Shown here: positions 1 to 5,773 of the stretch, in pieces
Layout: the number at the start of each line of letters is the position of its first letter
Numbering within the stretch: position 1 is the stretch's first letter
Assembly (NCBI GenBank): GCA_003696125.1
Contig: RFHZ01000359.1
Coordinates: 1-7,264, forward strand
Length of the DNA stretch: 7,264 bases
Direction: 5' to 3'
Origin: Nitrospinota bacterium
GTDB taxonomy: Bacteria > Tectomicrobia > Entotheonellia > J063
Made by a program: the position numbers and the translations under genes
Notes under the pieces: generated by a model
Databases searched by the model: none
Seen by the model: the letters and a program-made list of their open reading frames with translations, nothing else
Told to the model about the DNA's origin: nothing

Positions 1-2
1 CG

Positions 3-614
3 GCTACTGTCCTCAACCAGCCGATCCGTTTCCGCAACTTCTTCCGTACCCTCCTCTTTGCCCCCTGGGCCATTCCGGCGGTGATGACCGCCCTGAACTT
101 CCGCTGGATCTATGACGATATGAACGGCGTGCTGAACCTGATCCTGGTCCGCTACTTCGGGCGCGAAGAGTTCATCTATTTCCTGAGCGATCCGGCCATC
201 GCCATGTTCTCCGTGGTGGCGGTGGTGGTCTGGCAGGGCACCCCGTTTTACAGCATGAACTTTTTGGCCGGGATGCAGGCGGTGCCGGTCGAGCTATACG
301 AGGCGGCCGATATCGATGGCGCCTCTGCCATCCAGAAGTTCTTCTACGTCACCCTGCCCAGCATCCGGCATGTCATCGCCATCACGGTACTCCTCTCCAC
401 CATCTGGACGGCCAATGAGGTGCAGTTCGTCTACTTGTTGACCAATGGGGGACCCGACTATGCCACGCAGATCTTCCCCAATCTCGCCCTGGAGATCTTC
501 CAGGGACAGCATCTTTTGGGGAGGGCGGCCGCGGTCACCCTGATCTTCTTCCCCCTCTTCCTGGTGGCCATCACGCTGCTGACCAGGAAGATGCTGGAAC
601 AGGCGGAATTGTGA
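3..614 (+). CDS. ABC transporter permease, CUT1/MalF-UgpA-like, 5' end missing
   Basis: Inner-membrane subunit of a binding-protein-dependent importer; it forms half of the transmembrane channel. The reading frame is open from base 3 to the TGA at 612-614, giving 203 residues of the C-terminal part, so the start and first membrane helices lie left of the window. The cytoplasmic EAA loop that docks on the ATPase is textbook (EAADIDGA then FFYVTLP, bases 300-359). Hydrophobic stretches around bases 45-100, 198-275, 369-443 and 525-584 fit four remaining membrane helices. The sequence TNGGPDYAT after the EAA loop is typical of sugar and glycerol-phosphate permeases. Its stop overlaps the next permease start by one base, indicating translational coupling. 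The family is clear; the substrate cannot be read from the sequence. Confidence 0.93.
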   Translation, partial: ATVLNQPIRFRNFFRTLLFAPWAIPAVMTALNFRWIYDDMNGVLNLILVRYFGREEFIYFLSDPAIAMFSVVAVVVWQGTPFYSMNFLAGMQAVPVELYEAADIDGASAIQKFFYVTLPSIRHVIAITVLLSTIWTANEVQFVYLLTNGGPDYATQIFPNLALEIFQGQHLLGRAAAVTLIFFPLFLVAITLLTRKMLEQAEL

Positions 615-1465
615 TGGAAGTGGTAGAGAAGAGACAGTTTAGCAGCCCGGTAGTGGCGCTGGTCACCTATCTCGTGCTGGTCCTGCTCTGCCTCTGGACC
701 CTGGGACCGATCTACTGGGTGGTGGTGACCTCCTTTAAACACGATAAGGAGATTTACGGGCCAGAGGCGACCCTGGTGCCGCATGAGTTCACCTGGAAAA
801 ACTACACCACCATCCTGCTAGAACGTCCCTTCCCCTCTTTCTTTTACAACAGCATCCGCATCGCCCTGGTCACCACCACCGCCTCCATTCTCTTAGGGAT
901 GCTCGGCGCCTATGCCATCATCTATCTCCGTTTTCCCGGTCGCCATCTGATGGCGCGGAGCATGATCGTCACCTATCTCATCCCCCCGGTGCTCCTGGCC
1001 TTTCCCCTCTTTTCCCTGTTCAGCAATCTCCACCTGATCGATAGCATCTATGGGCTGATGCTGGCCCATCTGACCTTTACGGTCCCCTTCTGCACCTGGA
1101 TGCTGATGAGCTACTTCAAAACCGTGCCCAAAGAGCTACACGAGGCGGCGCTGGTCGATGGGTGTACCCACCTGGGGACCCTCTTCCGCATCATCTTTCC
1201 CCTCTCCGGTCCGGCCATCGCCGTGGTGACCCTGTTTTCCTTTACCCTCTCCTGGAACGAATTCCTCTACGCCATCATGTTCACCCAGAACAAGTGGTCA
1301 CAGACCATCACCTCGGGATTGAGTAGCCTGATGGTGGAGGACATCTTCTTCTGGGGACAGATGATGGCGGGAAGTGTTTTGGCATCGATACCGACGATTC
1401 TGATCTATTTCCTGTTTCAACGCCTGATGATCAAGGGATTGGTGGTAGGAGCGGTCAAAGCCTGA
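614..1465 (+). CDS. ABC transporter permease, CUT1/MalG-UgpE-like
   Basis: Second inner-membrane channel subunit, partner of the preceding permease. I chose the ATG at 614, which overlaps the upstream TGA by one base (TGATG), giving 283 residues. A GTG directly before it at 611 would add one residue. The length is normal for the MalG/UgpE group (about 270-300). Six hydrophobic segments are visible near residues 14-36, 80-104, 114-137, 142-165, 199-222 and 251-271. The EAA loop is at residues 177-196 (EAALVDG, ending FRIIFPL); the usual alanine after DG is cysteine here and the final LP is FPL, so it is slightly off consensus. The C-terminus KGLVVGAVKA is typical of this family. The ribosome site (AGGCGG, 601-606) is weak, fitting coupling to the upstream gene. 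Substrate unknown; sugar or polyol is most likely. Confidence 0.95.
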   Translation: MEVVEKRQFSSPVVALVTYLVLVLLCLWTLGPIYWVVVTSFKHDKEIYGPEATLVPHEFTWKNYTTILLERPFPSFFYNSIRIALVTTTASILLGMLGAYAIIYLRFPGRHLMARSMIVTYLIPPVLLAFPLFSLFSNLHLIDSIYGLMLAHLTFTVPFCTWMLMSYFKTVPKELHEAALVDGCTHLGTLFRIIFPLSGPAIAVVTLFSFTLSWNEFLYAIMFTQNKWSQTITSGLSSLMVEDIFFWGQMMAGSVLASIPTILIYFLFQRLMIKGLVVGAVKA

Positions 1466-1492
1466 ATCGGTAGAAGCGAACCTATAGCGAGG

Positions 1493-1500
1493 AAGGAGGG
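1493..1500 (+). promoter_or_regulatory. Strong ribosome binding site of the solute-binding protein gene
   Basis: AAGGAGGG lies 6 bases before the ATG at 1507. It supports that start over the out-of-frame ATG at 1502 and the in-frame ATG at 1522. It is much stronger than the site of the preceding permease, as expected where the binding protein is needed in excess. Confidence 0.75.
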
Positions 1501-1506
1501 AATGCC

Positions 1507-2817
1507 ATGAGCAGGAAGAACATGACGCGTAGAGAGATGTTACAGCGGGTAGCCGTGCTCACCGGTGCGGCCACGGTACCGACCTGGCTCTCCCGTAGTG
1601 CCTGGGCGGCCAAACCCCGCATGACGGTCTGGACCATCGGGTTCTTTAATCCCAAGGCCGATGCCATTATCCGGGAGCAGTTTGCCGCCTTTGCCCGGCA
1701 GGCGAAGGCCGAGGTCAATGTGGTCATCGTCCCCGGTCCCCAGATCACGCGCAAGCTGCAGACCGCGGTGGAGGGGGGAGCACCGCCTGACCTCTCCATG
1801 CTCTACGATGCGGATACGCAGTACTATCGATCCATCGGCCAGTTGCTGGAGGTTACCGATCTGCTGAGCGAGATGAAAAAGGAGCCGGAGGGCCTCTTCC
1901 CTCCTGCCCTGGTGGCGGTAGAGCATGACGGGAAAGCGTACGGCCTGCCGCTGGCCTTGAATCCCTGGCCGATGCACTGGCGGAAGGACCTGCTGGAAAA
2001 GGCGGGACTCGACTATCCCAAGGATATCTTCGAGTTTGTCGAGGTGTGCAAGAAGATCCAGAAACCCCCGTACCTGTACGGAGCCGGTTTCTGCCTGGGC
2101 CGGGCTCTGGACGGGGTCGATAACATCCAGAACATCCTCTGGCTCTTCGGTGGCTGGATGACCAAGGATGAGAGGACGTTGAGCATCGATTCGCCGGGCA
2201 CGGTGGAGGGATTAAAGTTCCTCAACAAGATGTACAACGAGGATAAGATCATCCCCAAGGGAGCCATCGGCTGGGATGATGGGGGGAACAACAAGGCGTA
2301 CCAGTCTAAACAGGTTGCCTTTGTCTGTAATCCGACCAGCATCTTCTCCTACCTGGCGGTCAACGATCCGGATCTGATGAGCAAAACCGGTCTCTCCCCT
2401 ATTCCGCCAGGACCGGCCGGCTCTTACAGCCTGCTCGATGTCTGGGCCTATGGGGCCTTTAAGAAGACCAAGGAGCCGAATCTGGTCAAGGATGCCATGA
2501 GGTGGATGATGCAACCGGACCGCTATGCCCGCCTGGTAGAGGAAGCGGGAGGCCGCACCGTGCCGGTGTATCGTCGCCTGACCAAGACCAAGTTCTGGCA
2601 GGAGCGGCCGGTCTTCAGCGAATTCATCAAGATGCCCGAGTACGGGTTTATCGTGGGGGCCAAGTCGCCTCCCAGCCCGGCCATCTCTGAGGTGGTGAAC
2701 GCCTATATCATCCCGGACATGGCGCATGAGGTCCTGTTGCGTGGTGTGGACCCGGCCGAGGCGGCCAAAAGGGCCCAGGCACGCGCGCAGGAGATCTTTG
2801 ACCGGCATTACGGGTAA
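1507..2817 (+). CDS. Extracellular solute-binding protein, family 1 (sugar-type), Tat-exported
   Basis: Periplasmic substrate receptor delivering solute to the two upstream permeases; 436 residues, normal for MalE/UgpB-type proteins. The N-terminus has a twin-arginine motif (TRREMLQ, residues 7-13), a hydrophobic stretch and a likely cleavage site after SAWA (residue 34), so it should be exported folded through Tat. There is no cysteine near the cleavage site (the first is residue 180), so it is not a lipoprotein. The mature part shows family features: a beta-strand start (MTVWTIGF), a GGAPPDLSMLYD segment (residues 90-101), and YGLPLALNPWPMHWRKDLLEKAG (145-167) with the usual 'YG(L/V)P...YYRKDLLEKAG' pattern of sugar-binding proteins. 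Tryptophans at 154, 158, 212, 217 and 256 are candidate sugar-stacking residues. It lies 41 bases after the permease. The family is secure; the ligand is not determined. Confidence 0.93.
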   Translation: MSRKNMTRREMLQRVAVLTGAATVPTWLSRSAWAAKPRMTVWTIGFFNPKADAIIREQFAAFARQAKAEVNVVIVPGPQITRKLQTAVEGGAPPDLSMLYDADTQYYRSIGQLLEVTDLLSEMKKEPEGLFPPALVAVEHDGKAYGLPLALNPWPMHWRKDLLEKAGLDYPKDIFEFVEVCKKIQKPPYLYGAGFCLGRALDGVDNIQNILWLFGGWMTKDERTLSIDSPGTVEGLKFLNKMYNEDKIIPKGAIGWDDGGNNKAYQSKQVAFVCNPTSIFSYLAVNDPDLMSKTGLSPIPPGPAGSYSLLDVWAYGAFKKTKEPNLVKDAMRWMMQPDRYARLVEEAGGRTVPVYRRLTKTKFWQERPVFSEFIKMPEYGFIVGAKSPPSPAISEVVNAYIIPDMAHEVLLRGVDPAEAAKRAQARAQEIFDRHYG

Positions 2818-2832
2818 GGCATGGCATAGAGT

Positions 2833-2883
2833 CTGCCGGGCAGGCAGGGACCCGGGAACAGGTGGTTTCTGCCTGCCCGGCAG
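2833..2883 (+). repeat. Perfect 15-bp inverted repeat between solute-binding protein and AOR genes
   Basis: CTGCCGGGCAGGCAG (2833-2847) is exactly complementary to CTGCCTGCCCGGCAG (2869-2883). In RNA the stem can extend inward to 20 pairs (2833-2852 with 2864-2883, two being G-U), leaving an 11-base loop. No T-tract follows, so it is not a standard intrinsic terminator. Placed between an abundant binding protein and an enzyme gene, it could protect the upstream mRNA 3' end, mark a processing site or reduce read-through into the AOR gene. Such intercistronic hairpins are known after binding-protein genes; the role here is inference. Confidence 0.85.
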
Positions 2884-2893
2884 TAAGGGATAG

Positions 2894-2900
2894 AAGGAGG
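2894..2900 (+). promoter_or_regulatory. Ribosome binding site of the AOR gene
   Basis: AAGGAGG lies 10 bases before the ATG at 2911 and 10 bases after the hairpin arm, so it stays accessible when the hairpin forms. It decides the AOR start; the next in-frame ATG is 38 codons further in. Confidence 0.7.
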
Positions 2901-2910
2901 AGCAAGGCGC

Positions 2911-4776
2911 ATGTGGACCGAGAGTACCAGCCCGAATAAGCAGATTACCGACTACAAGTTTCGTCGCTGTACCGTCTACCTGCATCGGGGAGAGTTTGTC
3001 ACGACGGTTGTCCCCTGTCAGGATATGGAGGATTTTCTGGGAGGCATCGGCCGCGCCTTCAAGCTGCTCGGCGAATATACGGTGCGCGAGGCGTACGATC
3101 CGTCTGCACCACTGATCATGAACCTCGGCAGCCTCTCCGGCACCGAGGTGATGACCGGCCTGCGGATCTTCTTCTCCGGGTACAGCCCGCTGAAGGTGGC
3201 GAACAACGGGATGCCGCTGGCCATGTGGTCAGCCGCTTCGGGTAAGTTCGCCACCAAGCTCCTGGCGGCCGGGGTAGATGAGGTGATCTTTGTCGGTCGC
3301 GCTCCCCAACCGGTCTATCTGCTGATTCGTTCTGGGGAAAATGGACCGCGTTTCTCCCTGGAGGATGCCAGCGACCTGGTGGGGAAGACCACGCATGAGA
3401 AGATCCTGACGCTGGCCGAACGGTATCCAGACGCTCATATTGCTGCCCTGGGCCCGGCCGGAGAGCACTGGCAGACGAACCGGTTTGCCTCCATTGCCTG
3501 CAGCACGGAGAATGAGCTGCGCACCAAGGACTGTAAGCCCCGTTTCGCCGGCCGCGGGGGCATGGGGAGCATCCTGGGCTCGAAGAACGTGCTGGCCATC
3601 GTGGCCCAGGCACCAGACCGCAAACGGGGAAAGCTACCGGCCGGGGTGCTGGAGGCGAATAGAGAGATTGCCCGGGGGGAGGGATCACGTAACTACCGGG
3701 ACAAGGATAAGGGGAATGGGGGAGGAGGTACCTGGCGCAACGTGGCCGGACTCCATCCCCTGGGGGCCTTGCCGGAGAAGAACTTCTGGCCGCAAGGGAA
3801 CGATGACCCGAAACCCCTCTACCGGGACTCCATGGAACCGCTTTACGTGATCAAAGATGAGTCGTGCTGGCAGTGCGGCATCGCCTGTCACAAGAACATC
3901 TATGAAGCGGTGGAGGAGGATGGGAAGCGCAAGGCCGGGAAGTTCTATACCAAGTTCGATTACGAACCGCTGGACATGCTGACCATCAACCTGGGGATCT
4001 ATGACCAGAAGCAGGCGCTGGAGATCGTGGAGCTGGTGGATCAACTCGGCTTTGATTCCATCAGCCTGGGGGTCACCCTCGGCTATGTGATGGACTACAA
4101 CCAGAAGCATCCGGATAAACCGATTCTGAACGGGGTAACCTTTGGCGATTTTGAGAAGACCTGTCACCTGATCCGTGAGGCGGCTCAGGGCCGGGTGCCG
4201 GAGATCGGCCAGGGGGTGAAACGGCTTTCCGAGTCGCTAGGGGAGACCGATTACGCCATGCATTGCAAGGGGGTGGAGCTGCCGGCCTATCTGCCGGAGA
4301 CCAATCCCGGCTATCCCTTTGCCATTGCCGGGGGACACATGTCGATGCGCACCTTCCTCCTCCTGGTCTTTGAAGGCAAGACCGATATGGATTACTGGGA
4401 GGATGCCATCGTCAACCGGGGTATTTACTATACGCGGGATGATCTGCTCGGGGTCTGCAAGTTTGCCGGAGCCCCAGATGCGCATCTGGTCAAAGCCTTC
4501 CAGGACATGTACGGGGTAACGCTTACCCCTCAAGACATGTTTGACGCCACCATGCGCACCTACCTGCGCGGGTTGTTGCTGGAGCGGAAGCAGGGAACGA
4601 CCCTGGATGACTATGTGCTGCCGGCCCGTACCTATACCCGGAATCCGAATGTCAAGCTCCCCCATTTTATTACCCCGGAATTCTTTAACGAGTTGCGGGA
4701 ACGGGTGCTGCGACGTTTTGAGGAGAAGATCAAGGAGTACGGGCTCGCTTCTCCTACTCCGGCTTCCAGCGATTGA
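2911..4776 (+). CDS. Aldehyde:ferredoxin oxidoreductase family protein (tungstopterin, [4Fe-4S])
   Basis: Cytoplasmic tungsten (or molybdenum) bis-pterin enzyme; characterised members oxidise aldehydes to carboxylic acids with ferredoxin as acceptor. It has 621 residues, full length for the family (about 600-620). The N-terminal pterin domain shows GGIGRAF (44-50), AGVDEVIFVGRAPQPVYL (120-137), GPAGE (181-185) and AGRGGMGSILGSKN (213-226). The cluster ligands are C319, C322 and C326 (CxxCxxxC) plus C516. The two pterin motifs of the DxxGx(D/C) type are DQLGFD (377-382) and DLLGVC (511-516). E352 in FDYEPLD and H451 in HCKGVELPAY match the usual active-site Glu and His regions. Oddities: the family's usual RGA-H stretch after that motif reads GGHMSMRT (474-481), and a charged glycine-rich segment sits at 251-273. 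No ferredoxin or other subunit gene follows; a terminator does. It lies 93 bases after the solute-binding protein. The substrate could be an aldehyde, or an aldose as in some AOR relatives. Confidence 0.92.
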   Translation: MWTESTSPNKQITDYKFRRCTVYLHRGEFVTTVVPCQDMEDFLGGIGRAFKLLGEYTVREAYDPSAPLIMNLGSLSGTEVMTGLRIFFSGYSPLKVANNGMPLAMWSAASGKFATKLLAAGVDEVIFVGRAPQPVYLLIRSGENGPRFSLEDASDLVGKTTHEKILTLAERYPDAHIAALGPAGEHWQTNRFASIACSTENELRTKDCKPRFAGRGGMGSILGSKNVLAIVAQAPDRKRGKLPAGVLEANREIARGEGSRNYRDKDKGNGGGGTWRNVAGLHPLGALPEKNFWPQGNDDPKPLYRDSMEPLYVIKDESCWQCGIACHKNIYEAVEEDGKRKAGKFYTKFDYEPLDMLTINLGIYDQKQALEIVELVDQLGFDSISLGVTLGYVMDYNQKHPDKPILNGVTFGDFEKTCHLIREAAQGRVPEIGQGVKRLSESLGETDYAMHCKGVELPAYLPETNPGYPFAIAGGHMSMRTFLLLVFEGKTDMDYWEDAIVNRGIYYTRDDLLGVCKFAGAPDAHLVKAFQDMYGVTLTPQDMFDATMRTYLRGLLLERKQGTTLDDYVLPARTYTRNPNVKLPHFITPEFFNELRERVLRRFEEKIKEYGLASPTPASSD

Positions 4777-4783
4777 ATCCTCT

Positions 4784-4821
4784 GGCGGTAGAGCCAGGAG
4801 CTGGCTCTACCGCCTCTTTTT
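4784..4821 (+). terminator. Rho-independent terminator after the AOR gene
   Basis: GGCGGTAGAGCCAG (4784-4797) pairs perfectly with CTGGCTCTACCGCC (4801-4814), giving a 14-bp GC-rich stem with a 3-base loop, followed by TCTTTTT. It starts 7 bases after the AOR stop and separates the transport/oxidation genes from the signalling genes. The opposite strand has no T-run after the stem, so it acts in the + direction only. Confidence 0.92.
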
Positions 4822-4862
4822 CCTTGAGGGATACCGGTGGCCGGCAGGCGACAGAAAAAAGA

Positions 4863-4891
4863 TTGTGTCCGGGGGAAAAGTGTAGTATAAT
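4863..4891 (+). promoter_or_regulatory. Sigma-70-type promoter for the double-PilZ gene
   Basis: TTGTGT (4863-4868) and a perfect TATAAT (4886-4891) are separated by 17 bases. Transcription would begin near 4897-4899, leaving a leader of about 45 bases. The site lies directly after the terminator and on the correct strand. The -35 box matches consensus at only three of six positions, so an activator could assist, but none is visible. Confidence 0.72.
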
Positions 4892-4942
4892 AGAAGCAAG
4901 TACAATATCTAATCATGGCTTTCGATCAGTGGGAGATCACCT

Positions 4943-5611
4943 ATGGACGCAGTGGGTGAGCGCCGGCATGCCCCTCGGAAAGGGGTGACCCTGCGGGTAG
5001 ACTATGTGGACGAAGGGGGACGGGCGAATATCGGCATGGCCAGAAATCTCTCGCCAGGGGGATTGTTCCTTGAACCTTCCACTACCCTCTCCCCTGGTGA
5101 AACGCTGGCCCTGGCCTTTTCCCTGCCCACAGGAGAACCGGTAAAGGGGAAAGCCCGGGTGGTGCACAGGCAGAACGGGGGAGTGGGGCTCTGCTTCGTT
5201 GCCCTGGACCAGACACCGGACGAATCTCTACACCGCCTGCAAGCCGTCTGTTCTGTCCCCTCTTCTCAGGAGAAGCCACCCGCCCGACCTGGAATCGAAG
5301 CACGACGCCATGCCCGTAAACCGGTAGCCTTTCGTGTAGATTGTGCCTGTGTCTATGGTGGACGGCGAGGGGGATATGTTGCGACAGGACTGGCCACCAA
5401 TCTCTCTCCTGAAGGGATCTTTGTCAGGTACGCGCAGGAGCTGCCGCTCGGTGAAATCGTTACCACCACCTTTGTCCTGCCCAGTGGAGAGCCGCTCAGA
5501 TTACGGGCACGGGTGGTGCATCATGGGAAGGGAGAGGGGGCCGGGTTACACTTTGTCGATATAAAGGAAAATCCGGACGCAGCCCGCTTACTCCTGACCT
5601 GCTGTCAGTAA
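4943..5611 (+). CDS. Tandem double PilZ-domain protein (c-di-GMP receptor)
   Basis: Likely cytoplasmic receptor for the second messenger c-di-GMP; 222 residues made almost wholly of two PilZ domains, with no signal peptide or membrane segment. Domain 1 (about 6-103) has RHAPR (8-12, RxxxR) and NLSPGG (35-40, (D/N)xSxxG). Domain 2 (about 119-219) has RHARK following R121 (R121xxxR125) and NLSPEG (153-158). Both ligand motifs are intact, so both domains should bind. The halves are clearly related: SLPTGEPVKGKARVVH in domain 1 against VLPSGEPLRLRARVVH in domain 2, each followed by GVGLCF or GAGLHF. This points to internal duplication or fusion. The ATG at 4943 has GGGAG 8 bases upstream (4931-4935). 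It has its own promoter and is followed 162 bases later by a sensor gene. With no effector domain, it probably acts by protein contact; the target (motility, polysaccharide or other) is unknown. Confidence 0.93.
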   Translation: MDAVGERRHAPRKGVTLRVDYVDEGGRANIGMARNLSPGGLFLEPSTTLSPGETLALAFSLPTGEPVKGKARVVHRQNGGVGLCFVALDQTPDESLHRLQAVCSVPSSQEKPPARPGIEARRHARKPVAFRVDCACVYGGRRGGYVATGLATNLSPEGIFVRYAQELPLGEIVTTTFVLPSGEPLRLRARVVHHGKGEGAGLHFVDIKENPDAARLLLTCCQ

Positions 5612-5660
5612 GAGAGGGGGAGAGACTCGCCGCATTGCTTTTCCCTGCCCCTCTTTCCTC
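5611..5660 (+). terminator. Possible weak terminator-like hairpin after the PilZ gene
   Basis: AGAGAGGGG (5611-5619) can pair with CCCCTCTTT (5648-5656) as a 9-bp stem with one G-U, followed by a pyrimidine-rich stretch. The 28-base loop and the lack of a clean T-run make this weak. If inactive, the PilZ gene and the sensor gene would be co-transcribed. Confidence 0.25.
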
Positions 5661-5711
5661 CTGGTCTTTTCCTTCCGGGGTAAAGGTTTTTACAGAAGGG
5701 AAAGGCGGAGT

Positions 5712-5724
5712 AGAGGACTCCTCT
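5712..5724. repeat. 13-bp palindrome upstream of the sensor gene
   Basis: AGAGGACTCCTCT is a perfect 6-bp inverted repeat around one central base, 50 bases before the sensor start. It could be a small operator, but one copy of this size in purine-rich sequence may be chance. Confidence 0.3.
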
Positions 5725-5773
5725 GCTCGAAGAAGAAGTTTAACATCGCTATGGCCGGGAGGGGAAGACCGGA

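Noticed and set aside
2833-2883. Reading the hairpin as an intrinsic terminator
   Set aside because: The right arm is followed by TAAGGGATAG, not a T-run; a structural, processing or attenuation role fits better.
2212-2985. 257-codon open frame on the - strand
   Set aside because: It lies antisense to the binding-protein and AOR genes, crosses the hairpin gap and shows no recognisable domain; it is a by-product of high G+C coding sequence.
3116-3688. 190-codon open frame on the - strand
   Set aside because: It is Arg/Pro/Ser-rich and antisense to well-conserved AOR motifs; typical shadow translation.
4915-4959. 14-codon reading frame starting at ATG 4915 and overlapping the PilZ start, as a possible leader peptide
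   Set aside because: No ribosome site lies before it, the peptide has no regulatory pattern, and the ATG at 4943 has its own ribosome site.
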